This document shows, in pieces, positions 13,246 through 21,172 of a DNA stretch of 26,702 nt; position 1 is the stretch's first letter; each line of letters begins with the position of its first letter. Source of the stretch: an uncultured Verrucomicrobiales bacterium (GTDB lineage Bacteria; Verrucomicrobiota; Verrucomicrobiia; Verrucomicrobiales; Akkermansiaceae). Both the position numbers and the translations under genes were made by a program. Where the stretch lies: assembly GCA_937893015.1 (NCBI GenBank), contig CALBJX010000052.1, positions 1 to 26,702 on the forward strand, in the 5' to 3' direction. The notes beneath the pieces are model-generated. The model was not told the origin of the DNA. It worked only from the letters and a program-made list of their open reading frames with translations, and searched no databases.

Positions 13246-15693
13246 TTACAAATGCGTGACACCGATGCGGTCCAGCGCATTCACCTCGCGCAGCAGGGTG
13301 TCGGCATCGGTGGTGCCGCGCAGGAGCTCGCGATAGAGGGTGATGAGGCGGGTCGTTTGCTCGGCGTTTTCCTCCAGCAGTTCGAGGCGGAAGCGGTTGA
13401 GCCCGCAGCAGCGCATGCTGTCCGCATAGCGTGCGGCACTCTGCGCCTTGCCGTTGAAGAGGGTGTTGCGGCAGCCTTCATCGCTGCGCAGGTAGTGCAT
13501 GGCGTGGGTGCGGTCCATCACGCGCACGCGGTGGTGCTCGCAGGGCTGCCCGCAATCCTTGAAGCTGTGCCCCTGCGACAGGAAGGTGCAGAACACGCAG
13601 TGCTCCGTGTGGAACATGGGCATGTGCTGGTGCAGCGTGAGCTCCAGCAGGGGGCCGCAGCCGCTGCGCAGGAGGTCGGCGAGCTGCTGTGCGTTGAGGT
13701 CGTAGGACACGGTGCTCGCTGATAGCCCGTACTCCGCCCAGAGCGCGACGCTCTCGGGGTTCGCCGTGTTGAGCGAGAAATCGCCCACCATGGGAATTCC
13801 CTTCTCCTTGAAGAAGAGCGCGGCCCCGAGGTTGCGGACGAGCACGCCGTCCGGCTTCGCGGCGAGGATGAACTTGAAATAGCCGCCCTCATGCGGCTTC
13901 ATGATGCGCAGGGTGGCAATCCAAATCTTCAGCTCGGGGAACTGGGCGCGGAGCATCGAAACCACTTCTTCATAGCGTTTGATGTCCTTGAAATCGAGGT
14001 AAAGGCGTTTCACGCCCGCCTTGGCGGCGGCGAAGGCCTGCGCCTCCTCGCGGCAGAGAACGGAGAGCTTGAAACCTTTGGCCGGAACAGGTGCGCCGTT
14101 CCAACCCGCCCACGCGAGCGGGGCGCGTTCAGCCCCTCCCGCCGCGGGGGCACCGAGGCGTTCCACCAGCTCGCGGCGCATGCGGTTGAGCACGGAGACG
14201 GGAAGAATGAGCCCTTCCTCCAGCTCGAAGGTGCAGCGGCCCAGCGTGTAGCCCGTGCCGCCGAGGCGGGCGAACTGCGCGGTGATGCTCTCCTCCGTCA
14301 GCGGGCGTTTGTCGGCGGGCTCCAGCGGGATATCGCTGCCCACGGTGATGCCGCGGCAGGTGGCGGAGAGCTGGCTGCCTGCACGCCCGATGATGTGGAT
14401 ATCCAGCGCGTCGGTGGCACCCGCGGCGTATTCCTTCTCCGACTTGCGGGCAAAGTCCGCCCACGCGGCACGCAGCTCCTTGTCCAAGGCGGGGTCGTTG
14501 GTCTTCCAGAGCAGGTTGCCGGGGCGCACGAAACGCCAGTCGATGCGGCTCGCCTTGCCGTGGAAGAAGAGGCGCGTGCCGTCAATCTTCCAGATGCGCC
14601 CGCCCTGTTCGCGGTTGCGGTCCTGCCCTGCATCAATCACAAAGCCGTCGCCCGCGGCCAGCGGGATGGCGGGCAGCTCCTCCAGCTCCGCCCAGCCTTC
14701 ACCGCAGCGTACGATGCGCCCCGCAAGTGCACCGCGTTTTTTGCCGAAGCGGCCGTGCGTGAGCAGCGGGTGGTCCGTGCCGTCCAGCCAGCCTGTGGAA
14801 AAGCCGCGCGAGAAGGACATCTGCATGGCATACAAATCCTTGGCGCGCAGGCGGGGCGGGATGCCCTGTTCCCTCATGGCGGCATCCAGTGCGCGGCGGT
14901 AGGCGCGGGTGGTGGCGGCCACGTATTCGGGCGTTTTCAGGCGGCCTTCAATCTTGAAGCTGCGGACGCCCGCCGCCAGCATGGCGGGCACGCGGTCCAG
15001 CGCACAGAGGTCCTGCGGGGAGAAGATGTAGCGGCGTTCGCCCAGCTCGCGCATGCGGCCGTCCACCTCCAGGCGGTAGGGCATGCGGCAGGCCTGTGCG
15101 CATTCGCCGCGGTTCGCGCTGCGCTGCCCCAGGCTCTCGCTGGTGAGGCACTGCCCGCTGTAGGCCACGCAGAGTGCGCCGTGGCAAAAGCATTCGATGG
15201 GCTTTTGCGTCGCCTTGGCGCAGGCCTCAATCTCGCGCAGAGAGAGCTCGCGCGCCAGCACAATCTGCTGCGGGTCGAAGAGCTCGTCGACAAGTTTCAC
15301 CGCCTCCGGGCTGCTGAGCGTCATCTGGGTGGAGAGGTGGAGCTCCAGCTTCCACCGCCCGCTGCGGCGGTATCGGGAAATCAGGCGGCAAAGGCCCATA
15401 TCCTGCACGATGACGCCGTCCACCCCCGCGGCATCCAGCGCATCGAGGTAGCGCAGGGCCTCCCCCATCTCATCGGGGAAGATGAGGACATTCATCGTCA
15501 CATAGCCTCGCACGCCGTGGGCATGGAGGAAGGGCATGAGCTTCGGCAAATCCGCGAGCGTGAAATTGTCCGCGCGCATGCGGGCGTTAAAGCGGTCGAG
15601 CCCGAAGTACACGGCATCCGCCCCGTTGGCAACGGCGGCCATCACGCAATCGAGGGAACCCGCAGGGGCCAGAAGTTCAGGGGCGGCTTGCAT
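13246..15693 (-). CDS. U32 family protein (RlhA/YdcP-like) with a second C-terminal U32-like half
   Basis: This 815-residue protein begins as a typical U32 'peptidase' TIM-barrel (ELLAPAGSLDCVMAAVANGADAVYFG). It carries the Cys-rich family signature ECFCHGALCVAYSGQC (167-182), with further cysteines at 198 and 202 that probably bind an iron-sulfur cluster. Characterised relatives include E. coli RlhA, which hydroxylates a 23S rRNA cytidine, so an RNA-modification role is more likely than proteolysis. A middle beta-rich section (about 380-500) resembles DUF3656. The C-terminal 270 residues resemble another U32-type barrel with its own motif (LHQHMPMFHTEHCVFC and then DCGQPCEHH, CRNTLFN). Long two-part members exist in the family. 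The ATG at 15693 is 8 bases after a -10 box (15702-15730). Confidence 0.88.
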   Translation of the reverse strand: MQAAPELLAPAGSLDCVMAAVANGADAVYFGLDRFNARMRADNFTLADLPKLMPFLHAHGVRGYVTMNVLIFPDEMGEALRYLDALDAAGVDGVIVQDMGLCRLISRYRRSGRWKLELHLSTQMTLSSPEAVKLVDELFDPQQIVLARELSLREIEACAKATQKPIECFCHGALCVAYSGQCLTSESLGQRSANRGECAQACRMPYRLEVDGRMRELGERRYIFSPQDLCALDRVPAMLAAGVRSFKIEGRLKTPEYVAATTRAYRRALDAAMREQGIPPRLRAKDLYAMQMSFSRGFSTGWLDGTDHPLLTHGRFGKKRGALAGRIVRCGEGWAELEELPAIPLAAGDGFVIDAGQDRNREQGGRIWKIDGTRLFFHGKASRIDWRFVRPGNLLWKTNDPALDKELRAAWADFARKSEKEYAAGATDALDIHIIGRAGSQLSATCRGITVGSDIPLEPADKRPLTEESITAQFARLGGTGYTLGRCTFELEEGLILPVSVLNRMRRELVERLGAPAAGGAERAPLAWAGWNGAPVPAKGFKLSVLCREEAQAFAAAKAGVKRLYLDFKDIKRYEEVVSMLRAQFPELKIWIATLRIMKPHEGGYFKFILAAKPDGVLVRNLGAALFFKEKGIPMVGDFSLNTANPESVALWAEYGLSASTVSYDLNAQQLADLLRSGCGPLLELTLHQHMPMFHTEHCVFCTFLSQGHSFKDCGQPCEHHRVRVMDRTHAMHYLRSDEGCRNTLFNGKAQSAARYADSMRCCGLNRFRLELLEENAEQTTRLITLYRELLRGTTDADTLLREVNALDRIGVTHL

Positions 15694-15701
15694 CGCCCCC
15701 C

Positions 15702-15730
15702 ATCATACCAGCAGCAGGGCGAAAGAGCAA
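15702..15730 (-). promoter_or_regulatory. U32 gene promoter (TTGCTC-17-TATGAT)
   Basis: On the minus strand a -35 TTGCTC (15725-15730) and a -10 TATGAT (15702-15707) lie 17 bases apart. Eight bases separate the -10 box from the ATG at 15693, predicting a leader of about one base. Confidence 0.68.
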
Positions 15731-15782
15731 CCCAATTCCATGAACACACGCCAAAGGGGGATTTGTCGAGGTCGCCGTACTC

Positions 15783-17255
15783 TCATTCTTCATCGTTCAG
15801 GAGGTCGCGGATGGTGTCCTGAACGGATTCGGGGAAGGAGGAGATAGCGGCCTGCGTTTGCTCTGGGAAACGCTTGTACCACAGGTTCAGCGGGGTGGTG
15901 AAAGAAACGATGTTCACCAGTTTCTCGTCCTCATTCAGATTCATCACACAGCTTTCCAGACAGGGGGATTCCCCCCACTGCTCTTCGAGCTGCTCCTGCA
16001 ACTGCCACTGCGCGATGAGGGCGCACACTTCGGGCTCCACCTCCTCCGGCGCGGCGGCATTGACCTGCGCCTTCGCCTGTTCATCAATCATCGCATACTG
16101 CTCCTGCACCCACGCCGGCGGACCGTATTTCTCATCCAGAGACGCATTCAGCGAAAGGAGGAACCAGATGGCGCCGCCGATAAGAAACACCGCAGGCAGC
16201 GGGGCGAGCAGAAGCGTCAGCACGGGGTGGCGGCGGGGTGCCGGCAGGGGCGGCGGGATGGCGGCGCCGTCGAGCACTTCCGGCGGCAGGAGCATCCCGT
16301 TTCGGGAGTCCACCATCATCACGCGGCTGTGCGCCCCGCGCAGGTTGTGGGTGTAGAAGCTGAGGGGAATGATATGCCAACTGCCCGATGGTTTGCGGCG
16401 CAGCAGGGTGCTGCCGTCCTCGCTCAGGCTCCATGTATCATCTTTCATGAAACGGCGCAGATAGCGGGCTGTCTGCGCACCGGGGTGCAGAACGCGGGCG
16501 CTGTGGAAAATGAGAAGGTACACCACGAAGCCGAAGAGGAACGCCGTGGTGAACACCGTGGTGGGCGTGGCATAAGCGATGAGCAGAGCCAAAAAAGGCG
16601 TCACCGGCAGCAGCGCCCACAGCAGCATCACCGCCGGAACGTTCACCCACGCCACCCATGGGAACAGTTGCAGGATGAGAACGTCCGCGCCCTCTTTGAT
16701 AGCGGCGGGAGAAAGCGAAAACGCCTCGCCGTAGCCCTCGGGCGGGGGAAGAGGTTCTCCGCTTGTCCCCGCCTTGGCCGCGCTGATGAATTGCCGGATG
16801 GCGGTGACCAGAGCCTGTCGCTCTTCCTCGCTCAACTCGGCGACGGGCAGCATCACAAGGGAGCCGTCCGCGCGATTCGAGAGACACAGCAGCTCCTGCG
16901 GCAGGAACTGCCGCGGAAACTCAAAGTCGCTCCATCGGCGGAAGCTTTTCACGCCTTGGCTTTCCCCGATCATCCCGCTCTCCTGCAAGCTCAGAAGCAG
17001 CTCCGACTCAGGGGGCAGGACAATGCCTCGCACATAAAATTTCGCTCCGCAGCACCATGCCACGACCCAATAGCAGAGCGTCAGACACGCCACGATGAGT
17101 GCGGCCGTCAGCCCCGCCGATCTGTAGACTATCGTGGTGACGATGCCCAACAAAAGGAGACGTATCACGATGCCCGGGATGCGCGTGCGCCAATAAAGGG
17201 TGGTCAGCTGCCTGCGGATTGTCTTTTCGTCCGCGTAGTGTAAGGTGTAGGTCAT
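15783..17255 (-). CDS. Unrecognised membrane protein with two YcxB-like halves
   Basis: I do not recognise this 490-residue protein with certainty. It has about five hydrophobic segments (roughly 26-46, 50-68, 205-225, 228-252, 345-368). Each of the first two helix pairs is followed by a soluble stretch of similar layout: SFRRWSDFEFPRQFLPQELLCLSN with LVMLPVAELSEEERQ in the first half, and DDTWSLSEDGSTLLRRKPSGSWHIIPLSF in the second. This resembles a duplicated YcxB-like module, which is a tentative call. A Pro-rich linker (333-343), a fifth helix, and a soluble C-terminal tail of about 115 residues rich in Glu and Gln follow. The ATG at 17255 has no Shine-Dalgarno sequence; a possible promoter lies at 17300-17328. 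It stands alone between divergent and convergent neighbours. Confidence 0.8.
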   Translation of the reverse strand: MTYTLHYADEKTIRRQLTTLYWRTRIPGIVIRLLLLGIVTTIVYRSAGLTAALIVACLTLCYWVVAWCCGAKFYVRGIVLPPESELLLSLQESGMIGESQGVKSFRRWSDFEFPRQFLPQELLCLSNRADGSLVMLPVAELSEEERQALVTAIRQFISAAKAGTSGEPLPPPEGYGEAFSLSPAAIKEGADVLILQLFPWVAWVNVPAVMLLWALLPVTPFLALLIAYATPTTVFTTAFLFGFVVYLLIFHSARVLHPGAQTARYLRRFMKDDTWSLSEDGSTLLRRKPSGSWHIIPLSFYTHNLRGAHSRVMMVDSRNGMLLPPEVLDGAAIPPPLPAPRRHPVLTLLLAPLPAVFLIGGAIWFLLSLNASLDEKYGPPAWVQEQYAMIDEQAKAQVNAAAPEEVEPEVCALIAQWQLQEQLEEQWGESPCLESCVMNLNEDEKLVNIVSFTTPLNLWYKRFPEQTQAAISSFPESVQDTIRDLLNDEE

Positions 17256-17299
17256 GGGGAGGAATCAAGAGGAAGTTTTCATGACGTTTACTTCCCCAT

Positions 17300-17328
17300 A
17301 GAGTACACGAGAAGAAGGACAGTCGCAA
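17300..17328 (-). promoter_or_regulatory. Possible promoter of the membrane protein gene (TTGCGA-17-TACTCT)
   Basis: The minus strand shows TTGCGA (17323-17328) and TACTCT (17300-17305) with 17 bases between. This would give a leader of about 38 bases. The -10 is a poor match, so confidence is limited. Confidence 0.4.
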
Positions 17329-17410
17329 TGAAAATTTTGATTGTTGATGTGCAGCGGCAAAAAAGGATAGACGCGGCGAAGGGGCCGTGCGTTGCGGGCG
17401 CACTTCGCTC

Positions 17411-17439
17411 TTGCCCCGCCTGCGGCTTAGTGCTAGAAT
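17411..17439 (+). promoter_or_regulatory. pdxH promoter (TTGCCC-17-TAGAAT, extended -10)
   Basis: TTGCCC (17411-17416) and TAGAAT (17434-17439, preceded by TGC) lie 17 bases apart. The ATG begins 6 bases after the -10 box, so the predicted transcript start is at the A of the ATG: a leaderless mRNA. Confidence 0.72.
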
Positions 17440-17445
17440 CAGGGC

Positions 17446-18084
17446 ATGGATTTGTCGGCTTTCCGTGAGGAGTATCTGAAGGATACCTTGCACCGCAAGG
17501 ATTTGGCGGCGACGCCCTTTGAGCAGTTTGATCGTTGGTTCAAACAGGCGCTCGAATCGGGCATTCCTGAGCCGAACGCCATGAGCATTGCCACCGCCAC
17601 GCCGCAGGGTATGCCTTCGCTGCGCACGGTGCTGCTGAAATACTACGATGACCGCGGCTATGTGTTCTTCACCAACTACACCAGCCGCAAGGCCCGCGAG
17701 ATTGAGACCAACCCCGAGATGTGCATGCTGCTGCCCTGGGTGACGCTGGAGCGCCAAATCATCGTCTACGGCAGGGCGGAAAAGATTTCCCGCGCCGAGA
17801 CATTAAAGTATTTCCTTTCCCGCCCGCATGAGAGCCAGCTGGGCGCGTGGGTCTCGCACCAGAGCCAAGTCATCTCCACCCGCAAGCTGCTCATGATGAA
17901 GCTCCAAGAGTTGCGCCACAAGTTTGAGGAAGGCAAGGTGCCGCTGCCCGATTTCTGGGGCGGCTACCGCATCGTGCCGCACCACATGGAGTTCTGGCAG
18001 GGCGGCCCCGGCCGCGTGCACGACCGCTTTATGTACACGATGGAACCCGACGGCTCGTGGAGCATCGAGCGCCTGCAACCGTGA
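17446..18084 (+). CDS. pdxH: Pyridoxine/pyridoxamine 5'-phosphate oxidase PdxH
   Basis: PdxH is an FMN-dependent cytosolic dimer that oxidises pyridoxine or pyridoxamine phosphate to pyridoxal phosphate, the cofactor used by SpeA and YggS elsewhere in this window. The 212-residue length is standard. Key features are MSIATATPQGMPSLRTVLLK (46-65; FMN site), FFTNYTSRKAREI (74-86), MLLPWVTLERQIIVYGRAEK (94-113), the SRPHESQLGAWVSHQSQVI substrate region (125-143), and the C-terminal WGGYRIVPHHMEFWQGGPGRVHDR (171-194). The ATG at 17446 is fixed by the promoter immediately upstream. The stop codon is followed after 11 bases by repeat element C. Confidence 0.95.
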   Translation: MDLSAFREEYLKDTLHRKDLAATPFEQFDRWFKQALESGIPEPNAMSIATATPQGMPSLRTVLLKYYDDRGYVFFTNYTSRKAREIETNPEMCMLLPWVTLERQIIVYGRAEKISRAETLKYFLSRPHESQLGAWVSHQSQVISTRKLLMMKLQELRHKFEEGKVPLPDFWGGYRIVPHHMEFWQGGPGRVHDRFMYTMEPDGSWSIERLQP

Positions 18085-18095
18085 GATGAGAATTG

Positions 18096-18228
18096 GAGAT
18101 AAGAAATATAGGATTTTTGATATGAGATTTGGAAAGAGAGTCTTCCGTCTCCGCTAAAGCTCCGCCGAGATAAACGCTGTACGCGAATTTTCTCAATCAA
18201 AAATCCCATATCACATATTTCTTATTAC
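18096..18228. repeat. Heptad-arm inverted-repeat element C (complete, 133 bp)
   Basis: The left arm (from 18096) and right arm (about 18185-18228) both read inward as GWRATAAGAAATAT and then three 7-base units ending in GATTT or GATAT. The left units carry dinucleotides AG, TT, GA; the right ones carry GT, GG, TT followed by AGAAAAT. The right inner segment CGCGAATTTTCT matches CACGAATTTTCT in element B at 6690-6700. The core (about 18136-18184) contains a GCTAAAGCTCCGCCGAGA segment but no strong terminator hairpin. It lies between the pdxH stop and the aminopeptidase start. Confidence 0.85.
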
Positions 18229-18269
18229 AAATATCTTTTCCTAACAATTCACCAAACCCCACATATCAC

Positions 18270-19568
18270 ATGATTCACACACTCCGCTATCAACCGATTC
18301 CCGCGAGCTTTTACCGGGGCACGCGTGACCGCCTCTGCGCTCAGCTTCCTGCGGGCAGCCTCGTCATCGTCCACGCGAACGATATTTACCCCACCAATGC
18401 GGACGGCACGCTGGCGCACCACCAGAACGCGAACCTCTTCTACCTCACGGGCATTGACCAGGAGGAGACCGTCCTCATCATGAAGGTGGGCGAGAATGGT
18501 CAGCACGCCGACACCCTGCTGCTGCGCGAGACGAACGAGCGCATCGTCATCTGGGAGGGCGCACGCCTCACGAAGGAGGTTGCCACGCAGATTTCCGGCA
18601 TCGCCGATGTGCGCTGGACGGATGAATACAACGCCTTGCTGGCCGAACTCATCCCCGCCGCCAAGGAGCTGTGGGTGGAGACGGACAACCACCAGCGCCG
18701 CTACACCTACGTGCAGACCCGCAACGAGCGCATGAACGCTGCGCTGAAGGCCTCCTACCCCGATGTGAAGGTGAAGAGCATCTACCCCCTCATCTCCGAC
18801 ATGCGCCTCGTGAAGCAGCCGGAAGAGATGGTGCAGTTGCGCGAGGCGTGCCGCATCACGGGTGAGGGTTTTTGCGAGATTCTGCCCACCATCAAACCCG
18901 GCAAGGGTGAGTGGGAGATGGAGGCCGAGCTCTCCCGCGCCTATATCCGCCGCCGCGCCCGCAAGTTCTCCTTCCTGCCCATCATTGCGAGCGGCGCGGA
19001 TACCTGCGTGCTGCACTACATCTCCAACCACAAGGAGTGCAGGGACGGCGACCTCATCCTCTTCGACATCGGTGCCGAATACGGCGGCTATGCGGGCGAT
19101 ATGACCCGCACGGTGCCTGCCAACGGCAAGTTTACGTCCCGCCAGAAGGCCGTGTACGAGGCCTGTCTCGCCGTCCACAAGTACGCCGCGAGCATCATGC
19201 GCCCCGGTCTCGGCAAGGCGGAATATGAGCGTCTCGTCCGCGTGGAGATGGCCAAGCAGCTGGTGGGCCTCGGTCTGCTTACGCAGGAGCAGGTGGACGC
19301 CGAACCCGCGAACCCGCTCTGCGTCCGCAAGTATTACATGCACGGCACCTCCCACTCCCTGGGTCTGGATGTGCACGACGTCGGCCCCGACGCCCCTGTC
19401 TTCGCCGTCGGTCAGGTTTGGACGATTGAGCCCGGCATTTACATTGCCGAGGAAGGCATCGGCGTCCGCATTGAGACCGACGTGCTCATCCACGAGGACC
19501 ATGTGGAAGACCTCATCCCCAACGCCCCGCTCGAAGTGGCGGAGATTGAGGCGATGATGAACGCCTAA
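18270..19568 (+). CDS. pepP: M24B family Xaa-Pro aminopeptidase (PepP-like)
   Basis: This 432-residue di-manganese peptidase removes the first residue of peptides whose second residue is proline. Residues 1-170 form the creatinase-like N-terminal domain (NADGTLAHHQNANLFYLTGIDQEETVLI). The C-terminal pita-bread domain carries all five metal ligands: Asp266 and Asp277 in FDIGAEYGGYAGDMTR, His362 in HGTSHSLGLDVHD, Glu387 in IEPGIYIAEEG and Glu402 in RIETDV. The ATG at 18270 has no Shine-Dalgarno sequence, and no clear promoter is visible, so read-through from pdxH across element C is possible. It ends at a strong bidirectional terminator. Aminopeptidase P is favoured over prolidase by overall resemblance. 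Confidence 0.92.
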   Translation: MIHTLRYQPIPASFYRGTRDRLCAQLPAGSLVIVHANDIYPTNADGTLAHHQNANLFYLTGIDQEETVLIMKVGENGQHADTLLLRETNERIVIWEGARLTKEVATQISGIADVRWTDEYNALLAELIPAAKELWVETDNHQRRYTYVQTRNERMNAALKASYPDVKVKSIYPLISDMRLVKQPEEMVQLREACRITGEGFCEILPTIKPGKGEWEMEAELSRAYIRRRARKFSFLPIIASGADTCVLHYISNHKECRDGDLILFDIGAEYGGYAGDMTRTVPANGKFTSRQKAVYEACLAVHKYAASIMRPGLGKAEYERLVRVEMAKQLVGLGLLTQEQVDAEPANPLCVRKYYMHGTSHSLGLDVHDVGPDAPVFAVGQVWTIEPGIYIAEEGIGVRIETDVLIHEDHVEDLIPNAPLEVAEIEAMMNA

Positions 19569-19580
19569 ATAACCGAACAG

Positions 19581-19599
19581 GCGGCTGATGCCGCAGGGT
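19581..19599 (+). repeat. Short palindromic module shared with 6671-6689
   Basis: GCGGCTGATGCCGCAGGGT contains the palindrome GCGGC-TGAT-GCCGC. It matches the minus-strand module in element B at 18 of 19 positions and again sits just before a terminator hairpin. Confidence 0.7.
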
Positions 19600-19604
19600 A
19601 GATA

Positions 19605-19640
19605 AAAACCGGCCTGACGTGTATTCGTCAGGCCGGTTTT
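19605..19640. terminator. Strong bidirectional terminator between pepP and the esterase gene
   Basis: A perfect 15-base-pair stem (AAAACCGGCCTGACG at 19605-19619 and its complement at 19626-19640, loop TGTATT) has T-runs at both ends (TTTTGTT on the plus strand, TTTTTATC on the minus). It serves the convergent pepP and sialate esterase genes. Confidence 0.93.
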
Positions 19641-19660
19641 GTTGCGGAATCGAGGGTGCC

Positions 19661-21160
19661 TCAGCGCACCACTTTCAGGGCGGCGGCGCGGGCGGGAAGC
19701 CCATCCTTGTTCACGAGGTTGGGCGCCACGAAGACGGCCCATGCATAGCGCACCTGCGCGGGGGCTTTGACCCCGGGGGCGGTCAGGAACACCGTGTCGC
19801 CCTGAATCTCCGCCGCGGCGGGGACAAACTTGCCGTCCGTGCCCGCGAGCTCGAAGCAGGCGGGGGCTTGGCCGTCCGTGGTCGTCAGACCCTCGGCGTG
19901 GGAGAAGGTGACGCTCACGCCGCCTTTGGCGGCCTGTGCATTCTTCAGGCAGGGGCCTTCGCAGGCGACATCCTTGCCGTAGACATTCTTCGCCGCCGTG
20001 GCAGCGAGGCGGGAGCCCACCTCCTTCTTGACGGGGGGGTGCACGTCGCTGTTGGTGCTGCCGAGGTCGATGGTGTTCACGCTGTACACGGCGGGCAGGG
20101 CGGCGGCAATCTCATCCTGCATGGCGCGGAACTCCGGCCACGAGGCGCGCAGCTTGGTATTGTCGTTGATGCGGGGCAGCTGCACCATGATGAAGGGCAT
20201 TTTTTCCTTGGCCCCGCAGGTGAGCTCGCCGCGCCACGAGGTGATGAGGTCGCGCAGCAGGGCGCCGTTCTGCTTCATGTCGGGGATTTCGGCATCGCTC
20301 TCGCCCTGGTACCAGATGACGCCCGCCACGGGGAAGTGCTTCCATGGCTTGATGCCCTGGTCGTAGAGATAGCCGGGGCCGTAGGGGTGGTTGCCGTCGG
20401 GCTTGGCGCCGAGGTTGCGCTTCGCGCGCCCGCGCACCCACTCGCTCACATACTTGCTCTCCAGCCAGGACTTGCCGAGCAGCTCGGGGTACTTTTTCTT
20501 CATGAGCTTCTCGGGGAACCAAGCGGCCATCTCCGAGCCGCCGAGCGAGGCGTGGATGACGCCCACGGGGGTGTCCCCGAGGGTCTTGGCGAGCTGCGCA
20601 CCGAACCAGTAGCCCACGGCGGACATGCGGGCGGCGTCGCCGCTGCCGCTCACGCCCCAGCCTTGCGACTCATACATGCCGTCGTTGCTCAGGCGTTGGA
20701 ACTCGGCCTCGCCGTAGGGGGCGTTGTTGGTGTGCACCATGGGCTGCGCGTGCCGGAAGCGGAAGTTCGGCGTGGCGATGCCCGCCACATCCGCGCCGCC
20801 CGTGGGGGTCTGGTTCATGCGGAAGAGCATGTTCGACTGGCCGGAGGCAATCCACACCTCGCCCACCACGACATCGGCGAGCTCCGTGGTGTCCTTGCCC
20901 TGCTTGGCGGAGAGCGTCTTGCCTTCCGCGCAGACAGCCTGCGCGGGCAGCACGGCCTGCCATTTCTTGCCCTTGATTTGCGCAGGCACGGTCACATCGC
21001 CGAAGCTCACGGAAATCGCCTTGCCGGGCGTATCCGTGGTGCCCGTGACGGGGATGGGCTGCCCCTGCTGGAGCACCATGTGCTCACCGAAGAGGGCATC
21101 GAACTGCACCGCCGCCAGAGCCGCGGGCGTCAGCATGGAGAGGAGAATGAGTTTTTTCAT
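19661..21160 (-). CDS. Secreted sialate O-acetylesterase (SGNH/SASA family)
   Basis: This 499-residue esterase is predicted to remove O-acetyl groups from sialic acids, which lets sialidases act on mucin-type glycans. A signal peptide is clear (MKKLILLSMLTPAALA, cleavage after ALA, about residue 16), so it is exported to the periplasm or beyond. Catalytic features are VWIASGQSNM with the nucleophile Ser109, GVIWYQGESDA (280-290), and DVHPP with Asp372 and His374. A beta-sandwich C-terminal portion follows (about 390-499). The ATG at 21160 lies 12 bases after the stop of the M50 protease gene, so the two are probably co-transcribed. No Shine-Dalgarno sequence is seen. Mucin-glycan use fits an Akkermansia-like gut organism, but the substrate could be another acetylated glycan. 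Confidence 0.87.
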   Translation of the reverse strand: MKKLILLSMLTPAALAAVQFDALFGEHMVLQQGQPIPVTGTTDTPGKAISVSFGDVTVPAQIKGKKWQAVLPAQAVCAEGKTLSAKQGKDTTELADVVVGEVWIASGQSNMLFRMNQTPTGGADVAGIATPNFRFRHAQPMVHTNNAPYGEAEFQRLSNDGMYESQGWGVSGSGDAARMSAVGYWFGAQLAKTLGDTPVGVIHASLGGSEMAAWFPEKLMKKKYPELLGKSWLESKYVSEWVRGRAKRNLGAKPDGNHPYGPGYLYDQGIKPWKHFPVAGVIWYQGESDAEIPDMKQNGALLRDLITSWRGELTCGAKEKMPFIMVQLPRINDNTKLRASWPEFRAMQDEIAAALPAVYSVNTIDLGSTNSDVHPPVKKEVGSRLAATAAKNVYGKDVACEGPCLKNAQAAKGGVSVTFSHAEGLTTTDGQAPACFELAGTDGKFVPAAAEIQGDTVFLTAPGVKAPAQVRYAWAVFVAPNLVNKDGLPARAAALKVVR

Positions 21161-21172
21161 CGTGGGGAAGAA

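Noticed and set aside
13891..15822. A 643-codon plus-strand frame opposite the U32 gene
   Set aside because: The minus-strand U32 motifs are clear, and the antisense translation shows no domain or sensible start.
17328..17470. Small open frame starting MKILIVDVQ before pdxH
   Set aside because: It runs into the pdxH coding region in another frame, has no ribosome binding site, and overlaps the pdxH promoter. There is no support beyond its length.
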